This document shows, one piece after another, positions 1-12,772 of a DNA stretch of 64,000 nt (positions within the stretch are counted from its first letter, which is position 1; each line of letters starts with the position of its first letter). Source of the DNA: Mytilus californianus. Lineage: Eukaryota > Mollusca > Bivalvia > Mytilida > Mytilidae. The stretch spans positions 63,172,100-63,236,099 of the forward strand of contig NW_026262712.1 of assembly GCF_021869535.1 (NCBI RefSeq), read 5' to 3'. Both the position numbers and the translations under genes were made by a program. The notes beneath the pieces are model-generated. The model did not search any database. It was given only the letters and a program-made list of their open reading frames with translations, and had not been told where the DNA came from.

Positions 1-296
1 AGAATGGTATCTCTTGTGAACCATAAGATTGTACTTGGTAAATAGTGTTTTGCCACAAATATCACACGTGTACAAGGTAGAGTTCCCATGAGCCATTTTG
101 ATATGGTTATGTAAACCACCTGTGGATTGATATTTTTTGCCACATTCAGAACACTGTATGTCTCCTGACCATCTATGTTTGCATCTCAAATGTCGACTCA
201 AACTCGGCATATTCTTGGCACTGTAGAAACATACAGGGCAAATAATGGGTGCATCACTGCCACTTAGTAAACTTGAACTACTCAATTTTGCAACAC
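1..296 (-). CDS. E1: C2H2 zinc-finger terminal exon, 3' part cut by the window edge
   Basis: The 3' splice site reads tttatag and is followed by GTGTTGC; only the phase-1 frame (GT + GTT GCA) is open. A Ser-rich leader of about 18 residues precedes three complete fingers: CPVC at residues 19-40, CSEC at 48-69 and CDIC at 77-97. The third begins CDICGKTLFTKYNL. The reading frame is still open at base 1, so at least one more finger probably lies outside the window. Finger 1 (CPVCFYSAKNM...) does not group clearly with the other classes. No Met is available upstream of the first finger, so this block must be spliced to an upstream exon. Confidence 0.85.
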
Positions 297-1835
297 CTAT
301 AAATGAAAAATAATAAGACCATGAGATCTACTTTAATTGTGAAAGAGGTATGTGTATTGGTGTCTGCTTACACATATTAGGAGTCTTTTAAAGTAGAAAC
401 TTTATATATAAGCCCCCAAAATGTTACAGAAATCAAAACATACAATTACCTTTATTACTATTCTAAAGATACATATACATGGCTAAATAAAGTAGAAACA
501 GGAATGTTTTCTCTTTTTATTTATATTGAGGAACTTTTATAAAACGAAAACCCTTTTCCCACAAATAAATGTAACATATAATCTAAATACACATCTTGAG
601 ACAGCATTGATATAAACAGCAAATGAGTTCTTAATCGGGAAATTTTATATACAAATTTATATTTTTTTCGGAGTTTGCAAATTTTTCGATTGACATTGAA
701 ATATACATCAAAATAAGCAGAAAGTTCAAATCTATAAGTACCGCAGCTTCAGTCGATATAAATGAAATATTCGTATTCAATGTATTTCTAGCATAGAGCC
801 ATCTTTAAAGAATTTTGAGACAGTTCGTTTTTTTTTAACAAAAAATAGACTTGCAGAAGGTAAAATTCAAAATGGATATATCCGATTGTTTTAATTTTTT
901 AATTCAATTTTCTTTCATAAAAGTTTATTCTGGAATAATAATCAGCAAAACTGTGAATTGTATACAACAATCATGTCGGTCCTCTGTTCATAAAACGACG
1001 GCCCGGAATGTACATCTTATATAATTTGTACAGGGCTTTTGTACAAGTTATAAGTTTTTTGACACATACCTTCTTGCACCAGGTAATAACAGTTTATCTT
1101 TTTAAATGAATCAGTTTAATGTCTTAAATTCAAATTTATATACTTCAACCTAACATTTAGCGCTATTCTCCTTGTCCTCAAACTGGAAATAAGCACACCT
1201 GAATGGTTTAAATTCGATTTTTCATTTTTCTCCTTATACCAAAATCATATCCATAAAAAGTCTTTTTGTGCTCTTATAATGTGTTTGTTTCAATGCTCAG
1301 TATTAGACTGTATCATGCAGTTGTGGAAATATGACAGAAGTATGCAAAACAAAAGACTGTGTGCTTGCATCATTCATTTGTGTTAAGTGGTTCATAAAAC
1401 ACCGATAACTTGTACAAAAAATCTGTACAAATTATAATTTGTACAACATTACAACATGTACACAACATATATACTGAGGGTAAAACGACGGAATACATGT
1501 GTCGAGGATAATATGAATAAACATTTCACCAAAATGGTGCTTTATAATGCAGGGTTTAGCATGAAATTCCAGTCGTCTTCAGACGGTTCCAATGACAAAA
1601 AATTACAATAAAAGCATATCGCCGTTCATTTCATTACAACATGTAACCAATTGTATAAATTAATATTTCCTCTTGAACAACTCGTGGTGTATTACTACAA
1701 AACAATGTCTAACATATTTACAGTAGTGCTGATTTAAATATAGAATTAAATAAACCAGTGAAAAAAGCACGCAAACTGTCAAATCCGGCTTCAATTCCAT
1801 GCAGAAAGGTATTGTACTAGTGTACATTTATATGT
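297..1835. other. Intron/spacer between E2 and E1
   Basis: This stretch shows no coding block. Around 1020-1055 and 1403-1446 two stretches rich in TTGTACAA are inverted copies of each other, and both are flanked by a 'taaaacgacgg' motif (about 993 and 1482). This suggests a short inverted-repeat element spanning roughly 980-1500. The rest is unremarkable AT-rich sequence that should contain the 3' UTR of E2. Confidence 0.5.
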
Positions 1836-2251
1836 TCATTCTTTAGATATTACTGTACAAATATGATGGTCTAGGTCCTTCTTGTGTTTATATGATCTAT
1901 CACATACAGTGCAGAGGAAAGGTTTATCATCGGAATGTACTCGTTTGTGAATCCTTAATTTGTTTGCAGTACTATGTTTCTTCCCACAAACGTTGCACGT
2001 AAAAAACTTGTCTTCTGGTGTTGGGTGGTACATCAATCTGTGTTCTTGTGCTCCCCCTGCTGATTTGAATGCCTTACAGCATTCAAGGCAAACGGAAACG
2101 TAATCTCGTTTATGTAACGACTGGTGATGGCGTTGCCATTCTTGTCTTGTTTTGAATGATTTTACACAAATTTTACATGCAACGGTTTGAGCATGTAGTT
2201 TGGTTACGTTCAACTGCATTGTAGAGTTGTCACAGCCTGCCTCTTTCGTAT
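1836..2251 (-). CDS. E2: class A four-finger terminal exon
   Basis: The acceptor tttatcttacag is followed by ATACG, phase 1, giving 137 residues before a TGA stop. There are four fingers starting CKIC, CLEC, CNVC and CTVC, joined by short linkers, one of them HSDDKPF, a relative of the classic TGEKP linker. The first finger carries Trp where a Leu is usual (EWQRH). The last finger ends LDHHIC, a C2HC variant with only one residue between the final His and Cys. The first ATG (2217-2219) lies 10 codons into the exon, so no internal start is needed. The expected role is sequence-specific DNA binding in the nucleus as the C-terminal end of a larger protein. Confidence 0.88.
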
Positions 2252-2296
2252 CTGTAAGATAAAACGGTTTATGACTTGTAGTTTACTATAAAGGAT

Positions 2297-2500
2297 TAAT
2301 TGATTGATTGTTAGTGTTTAACGCCACTTTCAGCACTCTTGGCTATATCATGGCGACCAGTTTTTATTGATGGAGGAAGCCGGAATACCCGGAAAGAACC
2401 ACCGACCTTCGACAAGAAAACTGACAATCCTAGTTAATTAAGATTGGAGTCGAACGTGTGGAGTTTGACTACTTAGACCAGTCGGTCACTAAGGCCTCTA
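2297..2500 (+). repeat. SINE-like dispersed repeat, copy 1
   Basis: It begins with attgattgattgttagtgtt and continues through cgccactttcagcactcttgg, catggcgaccagtttt and ggaggaagccggaatacc. A second copy in the same orientation lies at about 47032-47155. The pattern resembles repeats widespread in mollusc genomes. I cannot assign a named family or define its ends. Confidence 0.6.
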
Positions 2501-2871
2501 TTAATATTAGTGAAAACTTTTGGTACTTTAAGTTGATGCGACTTACTTTTTGTAAAATAAACGCTTGATATTATGCCTTATGTATTGCATTTGAAGACTA
2601 ATTGACAGCGAATCTAATTCAAATCAAATTAACGGTACCAATTTTACGCACCAGATGCGCATTTAGACAAATAATTCTCTTGAGTTATGACCAAAGCCAA
2701 AATGTTTAAAAATCGAAAACATAATACAAACCCGAAATAACCGAAATTGTCTATCATTGCTTTGTTTGAATGGTTATATCTCTTTGAACTATATTTTTTG
2801 GTTAAATAATTATATGCCCTAGGGGTTTCATTAGTGTTCCATGAATACGGTTTAGTCATGATTAGAACTGT

Positions 2872-3010
2872 TCAGAACTTGCTGTTCGGTGTGAGCCAAG
2901 GCTCCGTATTGAAGACCGTACTTTGACCTGTAATATTGTAAACTTTTTACACATTGGACTTGGATGGAGAGTTGTCACCTTGGCACTCATACCACATCTT
3001 CTTATTTATA
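2872..3010 (-). repeat. Dispersed repeat family R1, copy
   Basis: The stretch tgctgttcggtgtgagccaa ... ggatggagagttgtc ... actcataccacatcttctt also occurs at 10086-10215. In the opposite orientation it occurs at 9618-9780 and 19400-19510, and degraded copies lie near 11515-11680 and 40870-40925. I recognise the family as a common mussel repeat but know no function for it. Confidence 0.7.
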
Positions 3011-4829
3011 TATAATTTGTGGATCATTTTGTCTATCTTATTAATTATTGTTTTTAAAATGTGAGCTAAAATTTCAAAGTTTTCACGATTGCTGTAATAT
3101 TGTAAACACTTGTATTGTAGCTCATATTTGATCACATTTTATGATAAGCATACCATAATCAAAACCGAAAATACAAAACTGTCTTACTTGTGTTATTATT
3201 CTGTCCACTGTTGTTCTGTACCTTTGTACACAGTTGAGAGCTTGTATCTGTAAACACAAACAACAGTATGCATGATAAATTACTTATTCTCAACCAATAT
3301 TCATATAAGATGTCAAGAACTTTTAAACATTAAACAGTTAGCGTTTGTAAATCATCAAATTTGATGTGTTTTGTAACATGCCACCTGTTTTTTCTTCAAT
3401 AACCATCATATTCTCTACCCATAGCGAGTAAAGAAATATTTGAATCCTTCTGATAAGTTCTTATTGGCCCCGAGACTAGAAAGCCTAGTAGGGTACGTAT
3501 CCGTCAACACCTGCTTCCATCCACACCAAATTCACTCAAGGACAAATAAGATGTAACAGGTCATAACTGACGATGTAACTCATCTTGTCTATTAATATGC
3601 ACAAGTGCGAAGATTTACACAAGTATTTAAGCAATCGACACCCTCTCCCCTCCCCTCCCTTGTTCACAGTATTTTGGAAGCAGTTAACCTCACTTTAATT
3701 TATATCAAAGGACGGCTGTAAGGCCGACGAGATCTCAATTTTAACATTCAGGCAGCTCAATATTAATAGTCTAGCACATATAAATAGTACCAGCCGAACA
3801 CTTTGATAAAAGACTTAACGAGTCTTAATAAAATGCACGCTATTTGTAAAACGATACTGAATGTTTTGGAATGAAAAATGTTTGAAAATTGACTAAAAGA
3901 CATGAAATATGAGCCTCGTACTAGCCTAAATTCTATTATGTAGCGTCTTTATAGTCTGTATATCTATAAACAAATTTGTGAAATTTTATTGAACTTTATT
4001 AACTATTGCTTGCTTGAAATGCTTTCAAAAACTCGTCAAAACTTGGAAATCATTAACAAGAATTGTAAATTAACTCAAAAAAAAATCCCTTCCCCTACCA
4101 ATACTACAAGTATATTGAAGTATGTATTCGATTACATGTATATCCCTTTTAACCGGTATTAAATTCCTTCATGCACCTCCTTAGGTAGAGTTTTACATTC
4201 GTGTAAAAATTGCATCAATATCCATCCAACCATACTACAGGAGGTCAAGGGTACGTTGATTGAAATAAGCAAATACGATTATTTTCCCTTAAAAATGTTG
4301 CTCTGGAATACTTCCTTACGCACATTCTCAAATAGAATTCTACAACTGTGTAAAGTTTAATCAATATCCATGTAGCAGTATATGGTGCCTTGCACTTACA
4401 ATACACGTCGACAAACAGTGGTGTTACAGCACAACATAGGAGTAAACTATTGAAAAGGGCTCAACTTATCAGAACGATACAAAGCAGACCACAATACACA
4501 CAGACCGGACGTGGCAAGGTATATCTAACATTCATCAAAACAAAAAAGACACAAAGGACAAATCTGAGAGTACTTGCAGTTACTGACAGCTAGTTTAAAG
4601 CAAATAACAACTAATAAAAAAATCATGTATCTAAGACTAAAATATCAATCAGCGCACATCCAACATCCAATGTATTCAGTATAAAGACGTCATTAACAGT
4701 CAGAGAAAAAGATGAACTTGTTCGATGAATTGTTTATGTTTTTATAAAATGTTTTTTTTTCTAGCAAAATCAAGAAAGACCTGATATATAACTCATCAAT
4801 GAAAGTAATTTATCAGCCGAAACATTGCG

Positions 4830-5350
4830 GGTATAGCCAAGGGAGCAACCCTAATTTAACATATATATTTTAAGTTCGTATCATAATGAGGTGTATACTT
4901 AATTTTTAATCTAGTGATATGGCCAAAACTTCATGGTAAACTATCCAAATTTATAACTTTTCTCAAAACTTTAACCTGATCAGTGGACAGTGAAATCTAG
5001 GTCAGCACCTTAATTTGCATATATTTTAAAAAGTTCACATCATAACTAACATGTTTACTAAGTTTAAAGTATAGATGTGACCACAACTTCATGGTAAATT
5101 ATCTTTAACCAAAACTGTAACATGACGCGGGATGGACGGACGAAAGCACACCGGAAAAATATTGAAGGCGGTGCATTGCTGTAGACTTCATACTTCAACG
5201 TAAACCGTTTAATATCTCTTTAAGAGTCATCTAAATAGATACTCGATCAGCATATATTATATATATTAACCTGTCAATTTTTAACTTGTTGAGCTTTGCA
5301 AATAAACACGTGAACAAAAATGAAAACGGAACGGACGGACAGATAGGCGG
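4830..5350 (+). repeat. Degenerate repeats with ggacggac ends
   Basis: Two related blocks each contain the run 'aacttcatggtaaa' (near 4927 and 5086) with 'aagttc..atcataa' upstream. The second runs into a gggatggacggacgaaagcac tail, and a further ggacggacagataggcggac stretch lies at about 5331-5350. This arrangement resembles bivalve non-autonomous transposons, but the ends are not clear. Confidence 0.45.
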
Positions 5351-7026
5351 ACAAAAGCACACAACGGAAAAGTATCGCAAAAAAGGAATATGAAAATTCA
5401 CCAGTCGTCTGGAATAGTCTCTAGTTCGGACTTTTGTTTCTTCAATCAAACGTATCAATGGCCACAGTGTGGTAAAAAATTAGACAAACAAACGAAACAG
5501 ATATGTATATATTTCGTAAAAAAATATCTTATAATGTTATACAAAATATCAAATCAATATACTAAATATATATTTCTGCAAGAAGGGTAAAAACGAAAAA
5601 GAAAACGACAATTTTCATGACATTTTCAAAATTCACGGACAGTATTTTCGTCTAAAAAATCAAGTTGTTCTGGAAATTCGAATGCATCTATTAACTTTCT
5701 AGTTTATATTTTCTATTTTGTATATCTCAAAACATATCTATGGATTTACAGAAAGGGAAAAATAGTACATAATTTGCTAAATATAAGCATACTATATGCG
5801 TCATCTTCTTTTTCGTATGGTCTTTAAAAGCTTTGCGAAATTATAAATGTTCAATGACCGAGGACATTGAAGGATTAAACTATTAAATTTCAAAATATTT
5901 TAATACGTGAGAACAAAGCTATTATAATACATTCATATCAAAGTATTGTGTTAAAAAATATTATAATAAGTTCATCATAGTTTTACCACATAATTAACAC
6001 TAAACCCAACAACAAAAGTTTACATGGCTTTTAACTTTTCTACAAAGTTTTTATACACCAAACTTACGGCAATACAAAAGCAGAATAACTAAAAAATACA
6101 AATGCAGACTTCAACATTGTCGCCGAAGAAATGAAAAAAAAACTGTATTGAACACCAATTATGTACCCTATTACCCACAAAACTTAAAGAAAACTTTGTT
6201 AATACCACTCAGATAATTTATTGTTTGTGATTGCATAATATATATTTAAAATTAGTCCTTCATTTCAATTAATTCAATGAAAAAATATCATAAACTTTTC
6301 TAATATGCCATTGTGAGGAACACTCTCAAAATTGTTGAATGAAAAAAACTTACATCCTTTTTTAATCAAAGTTCGATACCTTGAAAATATCAGTGTTAAA
6401 AGCTTATGCTAATTTTCTCGATGAATAATGAAAAGAAGGTCATATCGCGCCATTACCATTAATAATTCAAATTCCGTAGTTAAACAGAAATTTAAAATAT
6501 GAGTTATGGTTATTTGTGTTTTGAATTATACAAACTATTGATTTAGTCGCCTTAATCGATTGAAGGATTATTTCAAATTCTGTTTGTTTTATTGTTCTCG
6601 AATCTCCAGTTATTACGTTTTCATTGAACTCAACACACACGATATTCGTTTTATCGAAATACAAACTTACGGTAGAAATTTTAACAACCGAGCTAAACAT
6701 AGTGATAAATTTTCGTCTAACAAAGTTATCTTAACATTTACGATATCGAATTTTTCAAATGCAGATATATTTCAAAACTACCCATGATTTTATCTTAAAA
6801 CTTAGCATTATGTAAAGTACATGGTTAAAGTAAAAAAATGACACACAAAAAAATACTTTTCAAAAAAGAAAAACAATGGTAAAGATCAAGGTATAAAGAA
6901 AATTGAAACACACACACACATACACATTTATACACATTAGAACAAGTATGTTACACCTCGAGTTATATAATGATGCACAATATAACTATGATCATTTTTG
7001 CAATCTGTGAGTTATCATAACCTTTA

Positions 7027-7394
7027 TTAATATTTATGTTTTAAGGCTTGATGTTTGCGCAAATCATGTTTATATTTATATGAGTTTTCACAATATTCAC
7101 ACTTAAATGGTTTTTCAGATGAGTGTACACTCTGATGGATAGCAAGTTTGCTTTCATTTATAAAAGGTTTTCCACAAATTTTACAAATAAGTTTGTCTTT
7201 TTCAGATGTATGAAACAACAAATTATGATTGACTAATCCAGTCTGAGACCGGAAAGTTTTACAACAAGCTTCGCATACTCCAACCACTTCCACTTTGTGG
7301 TATGTTAGATGATGTATCTTCCATGCTTCCTTACTGCTAAACAAGGACATGTTACAGAGTTTACAATTCAAAACCTCAAATTGGGTATCTTTTC
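7027..7394 (-). CDS. E3: class A four-finger terminal exon
   Basis: The acceptor atatttcag precedes GAAAAGATACC, phase 1, for a 121-residue tail. Fingers start CKLC, CEAC, CKIC and CEYC. The first has 13 residues between its second Cys and first His (one more than the canonical 12) with Trp in the hydrophobic core, shared with E4-E7. No in-frame ATG precedes finger 1. The last finger has the SYKYKHDL signature and ends with a normal His pair. An AATAAA on this strand (7023-7028) overlaps the stop codon by two bases; whether it is used for polyadenylation cannot be told from sequence. Confidence 0.88.
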
Positions 7395-8879
7395 CTGAAA
7401 TATAAAAAAAAACGTTACAAAGGTATATAACAATAAATAACAGAAAAATTATCCTGCAGTAAGCAATTTTTCATACACAAGAATACAAATAACACTTGTT
7501 ATATCACATTTTAAATCGGTGTCCTCTTTGAAGTTCGCGTCCATGACATGTCGCTTTCAATTGCAAATAAGAATTGATCGTTTTATCGTAGTTTACTTGA
7601 CAGCCAGTAGCAATTATTTCGCGAATATTCAGGACGAGAACACATTAATAACAGGTTCAGCAAGGTAAGTCGACCGAAATGAAGGGCGTCAAATTTAGAC
7701 GCCAATGGAAATGAGGTTATGTTGGATAGAGGCAGAAGTTTTGACTACAAACGCCTTACAGAATCTTTGCAAGGTTTCTTTATCTTCGAGAATGTGCGGC
7801 ACTCCCATACGAGGCATTGGATTTAACGTTACAACGCGGCTGTAAATTTATACATTCCGCACAACCAGTCAAATGAGATGTCTACCACCGGAACGAAAGA
7901 AGTGCAGGTAATACCATATTTCTATAATCCAGTCAACAATAGTTGTGATCAATAAAGCCAAACAATTAAGAAGGAATGTTTAACTGCAGGATACAGTAAA
8001 ATACATTGTCCGCAACATTAAAATGCAAATGTCCCAATTTTTAGTTCTCTGTTGTCTGTCTGTAGCTAGACTTTCGATAAATTATCAGACTTGGTATTGA
8101 ACCTTTATAGCTACCCGAGGTTTATTGGAACTATACCATTCGTATAATATAAATGAGTAAAACGGGAAAAGTTCGAAAAATCCTTTACATGGTGAAAAAT
8201 CGAAAGACACACAAAGAAGTCATTACTTTATAAACTATGGCAGTTTCAGACTTATCTTAAACAGAAATAGCTTAAACGTAATGCTATTGCTTTGTAAACA
8301 ATTAAATTAAAGTTCAAGATTCTTGCAATATAACATATATTGCTATCTTTTTTACATTTTTACGAGATCTAAAAGCCATTTGGGTGTAACCTCAATTTTG
8401 CTACATTACAACTGTCGTTATACCACATAGCCTTTATGCGTATGTACATGTATCCACTTTATTTTAGTAATAAAGCTTTATGGAAAAACGATAATTATTA
8501 AGACCGATATTTTAAACTTTTATGAGCCTTTCAGATAGAACACAAATTCAGTGTTTACATGTTTTCCTCCTGCAGAGAATGTTTTTCAATTTCACTATTG
8601 ATGGTTAACACAATTTTATACAAAAGATAACTCTCACTTAATATTGAAACAATCAGAAACAGGAGTTACATCCATGTATCTGTGAATGGATGGACGTGAC
8701 ATGGTAAAAAATAATCTTAAGAGCCAGCCGTATAATTTACCAGTAGACTTACTTTATCATTAGAATTTAAAAATATCTAAAAACGTTTATACGATTTGGA
8801 ACATTTATTCAAAAATTGAAGAAAAACAATATAAAGTTGTCTCAAAATCACCATACAACAGAATATCTACATTCTAAAT

Positions 8880-9600
8880 AAACTGTTGACACAGAGATAT
8901 GTCTCGCCTATCGGCATAAAATTCACGACAATCTGATGGACAGCAATATTGCTAATCATTTCAAAATCGCTAGACCATGAACTAGAAGCAGGGCCTGGAA
9001 ATAGTAGAAATGGTCGACAAACTGAGCTGTACAGACAGTAATGCAACTTTATAGAAAATATGTTTGTCTATTGTAAGTAGTTCCTATCAAACTAACTTAA
9101 ACAAAACTTAACATTGCAAATTGCTAACTACTTCAAAGTCACTGGACCATGAAATATGGGGACAGGGCCTTAAAATAGTCGTCAAACTGATATTCTGATA
9201 GTAATGCAACTTTAAAGAAAATGTAATTGATATATCACAAGTAGTTTCTATCAAACTAACTTAAACAGAAAACTTAATATTGTAAATTGCTAATTAATTC
9301 AAAGTCACTGGACCATCCCCTAGGGACAGTGCATTAAAATAGTCGTCAAACTGATATGTACTGATAGAAATGCAACTTTAAACAAAATATCATGGATCAC
9401 AAGTAGTTCGTATCAAACTATCTCAAGCAGAAAACTTAATTAAGTTTAATTCAAAATAGCTTGACCATGACCTAGGAGGCAGGGCCTCGAAATAGTTGTC
9501 AAACTGATATGTACTGATAGTAATGCAACTTTATATCAAATATCAATGATCTATCACAAGAAGTTCCTATCAAACTAACTTAAGCAGAAAACTTAACACT
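8880..9600. repeat. Degenerate tandem repeat, about 160-170 bp unit, four copies
   Basis: The motif gcta.t..ttcaaa.tc.ct.gaccat recurs near 8951, 9123, 9289 and 9450. Each copy is followed by 'acagggcct', 'gtcaaactgat' and 'atgcaacttta' at similar distances. The spacing shrinks slightly (about 172, 166, 161 bp). It is probably internal to a transposable element. Confidence 0.65.
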
Positions 9601-9617
9601 TGATCAAGAATGAGCTG

Positions 9618-10215
9618 TGGTCTGTTTGCCAATTGGACGTCCAAAAGGACAAATATATGATCAATAACAGATCACCGTACAGTCTTCAACAATGAATAAA
9701 ACTCTTAATCGTGTAGCAAGCTATAAAAGGCCCCAGGATAACAAATTGTGAAACAATTCAAACGAGAAAACCAACGATCAGATCTTAACTACAAAAATAA
9801 ACGAAAAACAATTATGGCAGACAGCAACCAACGACAACCATATTATGATTACAAGTACGACGGGCAATAGAGAATGTGGTGGTGTTGAACATGTTTATGA
9901 GTACTTAACCCTCCCTTAACCTTGGACAAAGGGTGTACGAGCTCAAAATAAAAACTTTTGTTCAGTGGTTGTCGTTTGTTGATGTGGTTCGTAAGTGTTT
10001 CTCGTTTCTCGTTTTTTATATAGATTAGACCGTTGGTTTTCCTGTTTGAATGGTTTTACACTAGTCATTTTTGGGGCCCTTTATAGCTTGCTGTTCGGTG
10101 TGAGCCAAGGCTCCGTGTTGAAGGCTGTACTTTGACCTATAATGGTTTACTTTTACAAATTGTGATTTGGATGGAGAGTTGTCTTATTGGCACTCATACC
10201 ACATCTTCTTATATC
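9618..10215. repeat. Inverted pair of R1 repeats
   Basis: The plus-oriented arm (about 9618-9780: cagatcaccgtacagtcttc ... agctataaaaggcccc ... caaacgagaaaaccaacg) is mirrored by about 10030-10215 (cgttggttttcctgtttgaa ... tttatagcttgctgttcgg). The pair may be two insertions or a single rearranged one. Confidence 0.65.
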
Positions 10216-10800
10216 TATGTAAAATTCGAGAAGAGATTGACTCGTCAGAATAAACACAAAAGTAAAAAACAAAAAGAAAAAAGACACAATGGTGCATATC
10301 TCAGAGTCGTCGCAGCTAATGAAAGGAAGTTCAAAGCCTTAATTCAACCATGTAAATCACAAATAAACCTTGTTTTCCCGGACTTATAGTTATTTTTGGT
10401 AATGCAAGCGTATAATATATACTAAGTTTAGTGTTTATGAACGGATAAGCAATTATTCCCAAGAATGAAACAACATACGCATTACAGAATGGTTTGTGTT
10501 TCATCTAGATTATTCATTTATTGAAATATAACATAGAACATATTCAAAAAATTAATTTCTATCATTACAAAACAACCAAAAACTATAAATGTTACAACGA
10601 TACATAGGACATAATTATATACAATTTGCTACATTTCAAATTTTCACCAAAAATGAATGCTTTTAATATCTCCTTATTTTTATGTATTTACAAATGTAAA
10701 ATACATTACTACAAAACTATCATAAAATGAAAGTAAAAAAATTTTCTTCATACATAAAAATATCCAATAAGCAAAGTATATTGTAAATGAAACATCATAC

Positions 10801-11174
10801 TTAATTTACATTGTGTTTCGTTTGTTCGTGCTTCTGTAAAACGTGTTTATGTTTGTATGAGGAGGAGCATTTACTACATTTGAAAGGTCTATCTAAGGAG
10901 TGCATTCGTTTGTGTATCCCAAGTTTGTATTCCGAAATGAAAAATTTGCCACATTCTCGGCACTGGTATTTCTCGTCTACCGGAGAGTGGTATATCTTTT
11001 TGTGACAGAGCAATCCCTTCTTTGTTTTGAAGGTCCTGCGACATTCGTCACATATAGCCGTGACGTCATGTCTGTGTACAGTCAGTTGATGTGTCTTCCA
11101 TTCTTCATGCGTATCAAATCGTGAATGGACACAGAATCGACAAATCAAAGCATGCATCTGTGTATATCTATTAC
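10801..11174 (-). CDS. E4: class A four-finger terminal exon
   Basis: The acceptor cattatctttacag precedes GTAATAGA, phase 1, giving 123 residues. Fingers start CRFC, CDEC, CREC and CSKC. The first has CX2CX13H spacing with Trp in EEWKTH. The second has Arg-Arg where its relatives have Cys-Lys after the second Cys (CDECRRTF). The third carries the class signature FISEYKLGIH, nearly identical to E5. The last finger is SYKHKHVLQKHEQTKH with a full His pair. An open frame continues upstream through the acceptor with an ATG, but it is intronic sequence. Confidence 0.88.
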
Positions 11175-12772
11175 CTGTAAAGATAATGTAAGAATACATA
11201 TGAACTCAAATCTCTAAATGGAGCAGTGACTACTTAAAAACTTTAAAACAAATTAATTAGTATTGTTATAAAAAGTCACGATTTACATCCATGACCTCCA
11301 TGGCGGTCGTTTTGGATGTCAAGCTAGGTCATCCAAAGTAAATTTAAAACGAGCATCTGTCAAAATTGGTTCAATTTGGTCTTAACAATTAATTCTCTGT
11401 CTTATGTATACAGATTTTTCTAAGTGTTTTTTTATATATATATTCTAAACAGTTAATTCTCTATCTTACATGTACACAGATTTTTCTAAGTGCTTTTTTT
11501 ATATCTTTTTTTTCGGAATTAATCAGTATAGAAATAAGCAGATGCTGTGTGATTCCAACAAGACAACCATCCATAAATACGTAAGAAAAAGCTCGTCAAA
11601 AATTACATGTCACCCTAACCTTCACAATGAGCAAAACCCATACCGTGTAGTAAGCTATAAAAGACTCCGGTTAAATATTTTTGTGAGCGCTCAACTCTCC
11701 GCCAATCTTGGACAGGTCATTTTGATTGCGAGGATAAAGTTTTTTAATGTTATCAAAATATTCTGAAAAAATAAGGATGTTACGGCTTGCTTATTTCTAT
11801 ATATATTCTGACAGAAGTGAACTATGACGGTTAATTTAAATTTCCATCACGTAAGCCTTAGCGAGCATGTGAAATACCATTGAGAGTACAGAACTATTGT
11901 TACTCGAAAGCAAACGTGTATTTTATAAAATATACTAGGTTAGCACACAATGGTAGAAAACAATATCCCACACCTTTGTTATCTATAGGGTTGTTGAAAG
12001 TCAGTTAAACATAAGACTGATTTTGGAGCAAATTTGCATAGTGGCTTCAGAGACAGAAATACCTAAGCGTAGTAGAAAACCCACACCTATCCTTCTTATG
12101 AGACCAGCTTTATATGTGAGAAATTTACTAGGGTCAAGAAAAAATATGTCGACTATTTCAATTTACGGGACAGCCAATTCTCTTTCAAGATAAAGAAAAG
12201 AATTTAGAATTCAAAAAGTTCAATAGTTGATATTTATGATCCATGCAAAGACTAAATTTTAGCACAAAATCTTATTCAGTGGCATAAACAACGAAAATTG
12301 ATGTACAAATAAAATATGTAGCCATTCTCCCTGTTATTTTATCACACAGGTCAGATATATAATCGGTGACGTAAGAACATGAGACAAATAGAAAATCTAC
12401 ATCTTAAAAGACGAAAAGCGACACCACAGCCACAAGTGGATAAAAACTACAAGGACGAGTATCCATCCCTAACGCAAATGAACGAGTTTTTCATTGAATT
12501 TTTTTTTTATCAGCGGCGCCAACACTGACATACTATTTCTAACAAGTACTTTTTCTCCTGATAATACAAATAAAATGCTCCGCAGGGCGCAGCTTGATAC
12601 GACCGCAGAGGTCGAACCCTGAACAGTTGGGGGAAGTATGGACACAACATTCAAGCTTGATACAGCTTTGGATTTGGATTGTGATTAAATATTTGACACA
12701 GCATAGGTTTCTAACACAGATTGAATGTGGTCTAAGAACTTAAAAATTTTAAATTGGACATTCACCTATTAT

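Larger units (their letters stand above)
2252..7026. other. Intron/spacer between E3 and E2
   Basis: This 4.8-kb stretch holds dispersed repeats at about 2297-2500, 2872-3010 and 4830-5350, listed separately. Short open frames at 2644-2859, 2947-3135, 4390-4593, 5231-5458, 5390-5590 and 6467-6787 are low-complexity or overlap repeats and show no domain. I see no splice-flanked coding block here. Confidence 0.6.
7395..10800. other. Intron/spacer between E4 and E3
   Basis: The stretch 7395-8875 shows nothing I recognise. A degenerate tandem array fills about 8880-9600 and an inverted pair of R1 copies lies at 9618-10215 (listed separately). The open frame at 10132-10389 lies largely in an R1 copy and is not a gene. 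A TTTATT near 10515 on the plus strand could be the AATAAA of E4. Confidence 0.55.

Noticed and set aside
7023..7028. AATAAA overlapping the E3 stop as a proven poly(A) signal
   Set aside because: The hexamer is common by chance in AT-rich sequence and no downstream element can be confirmed; only noted as possible.
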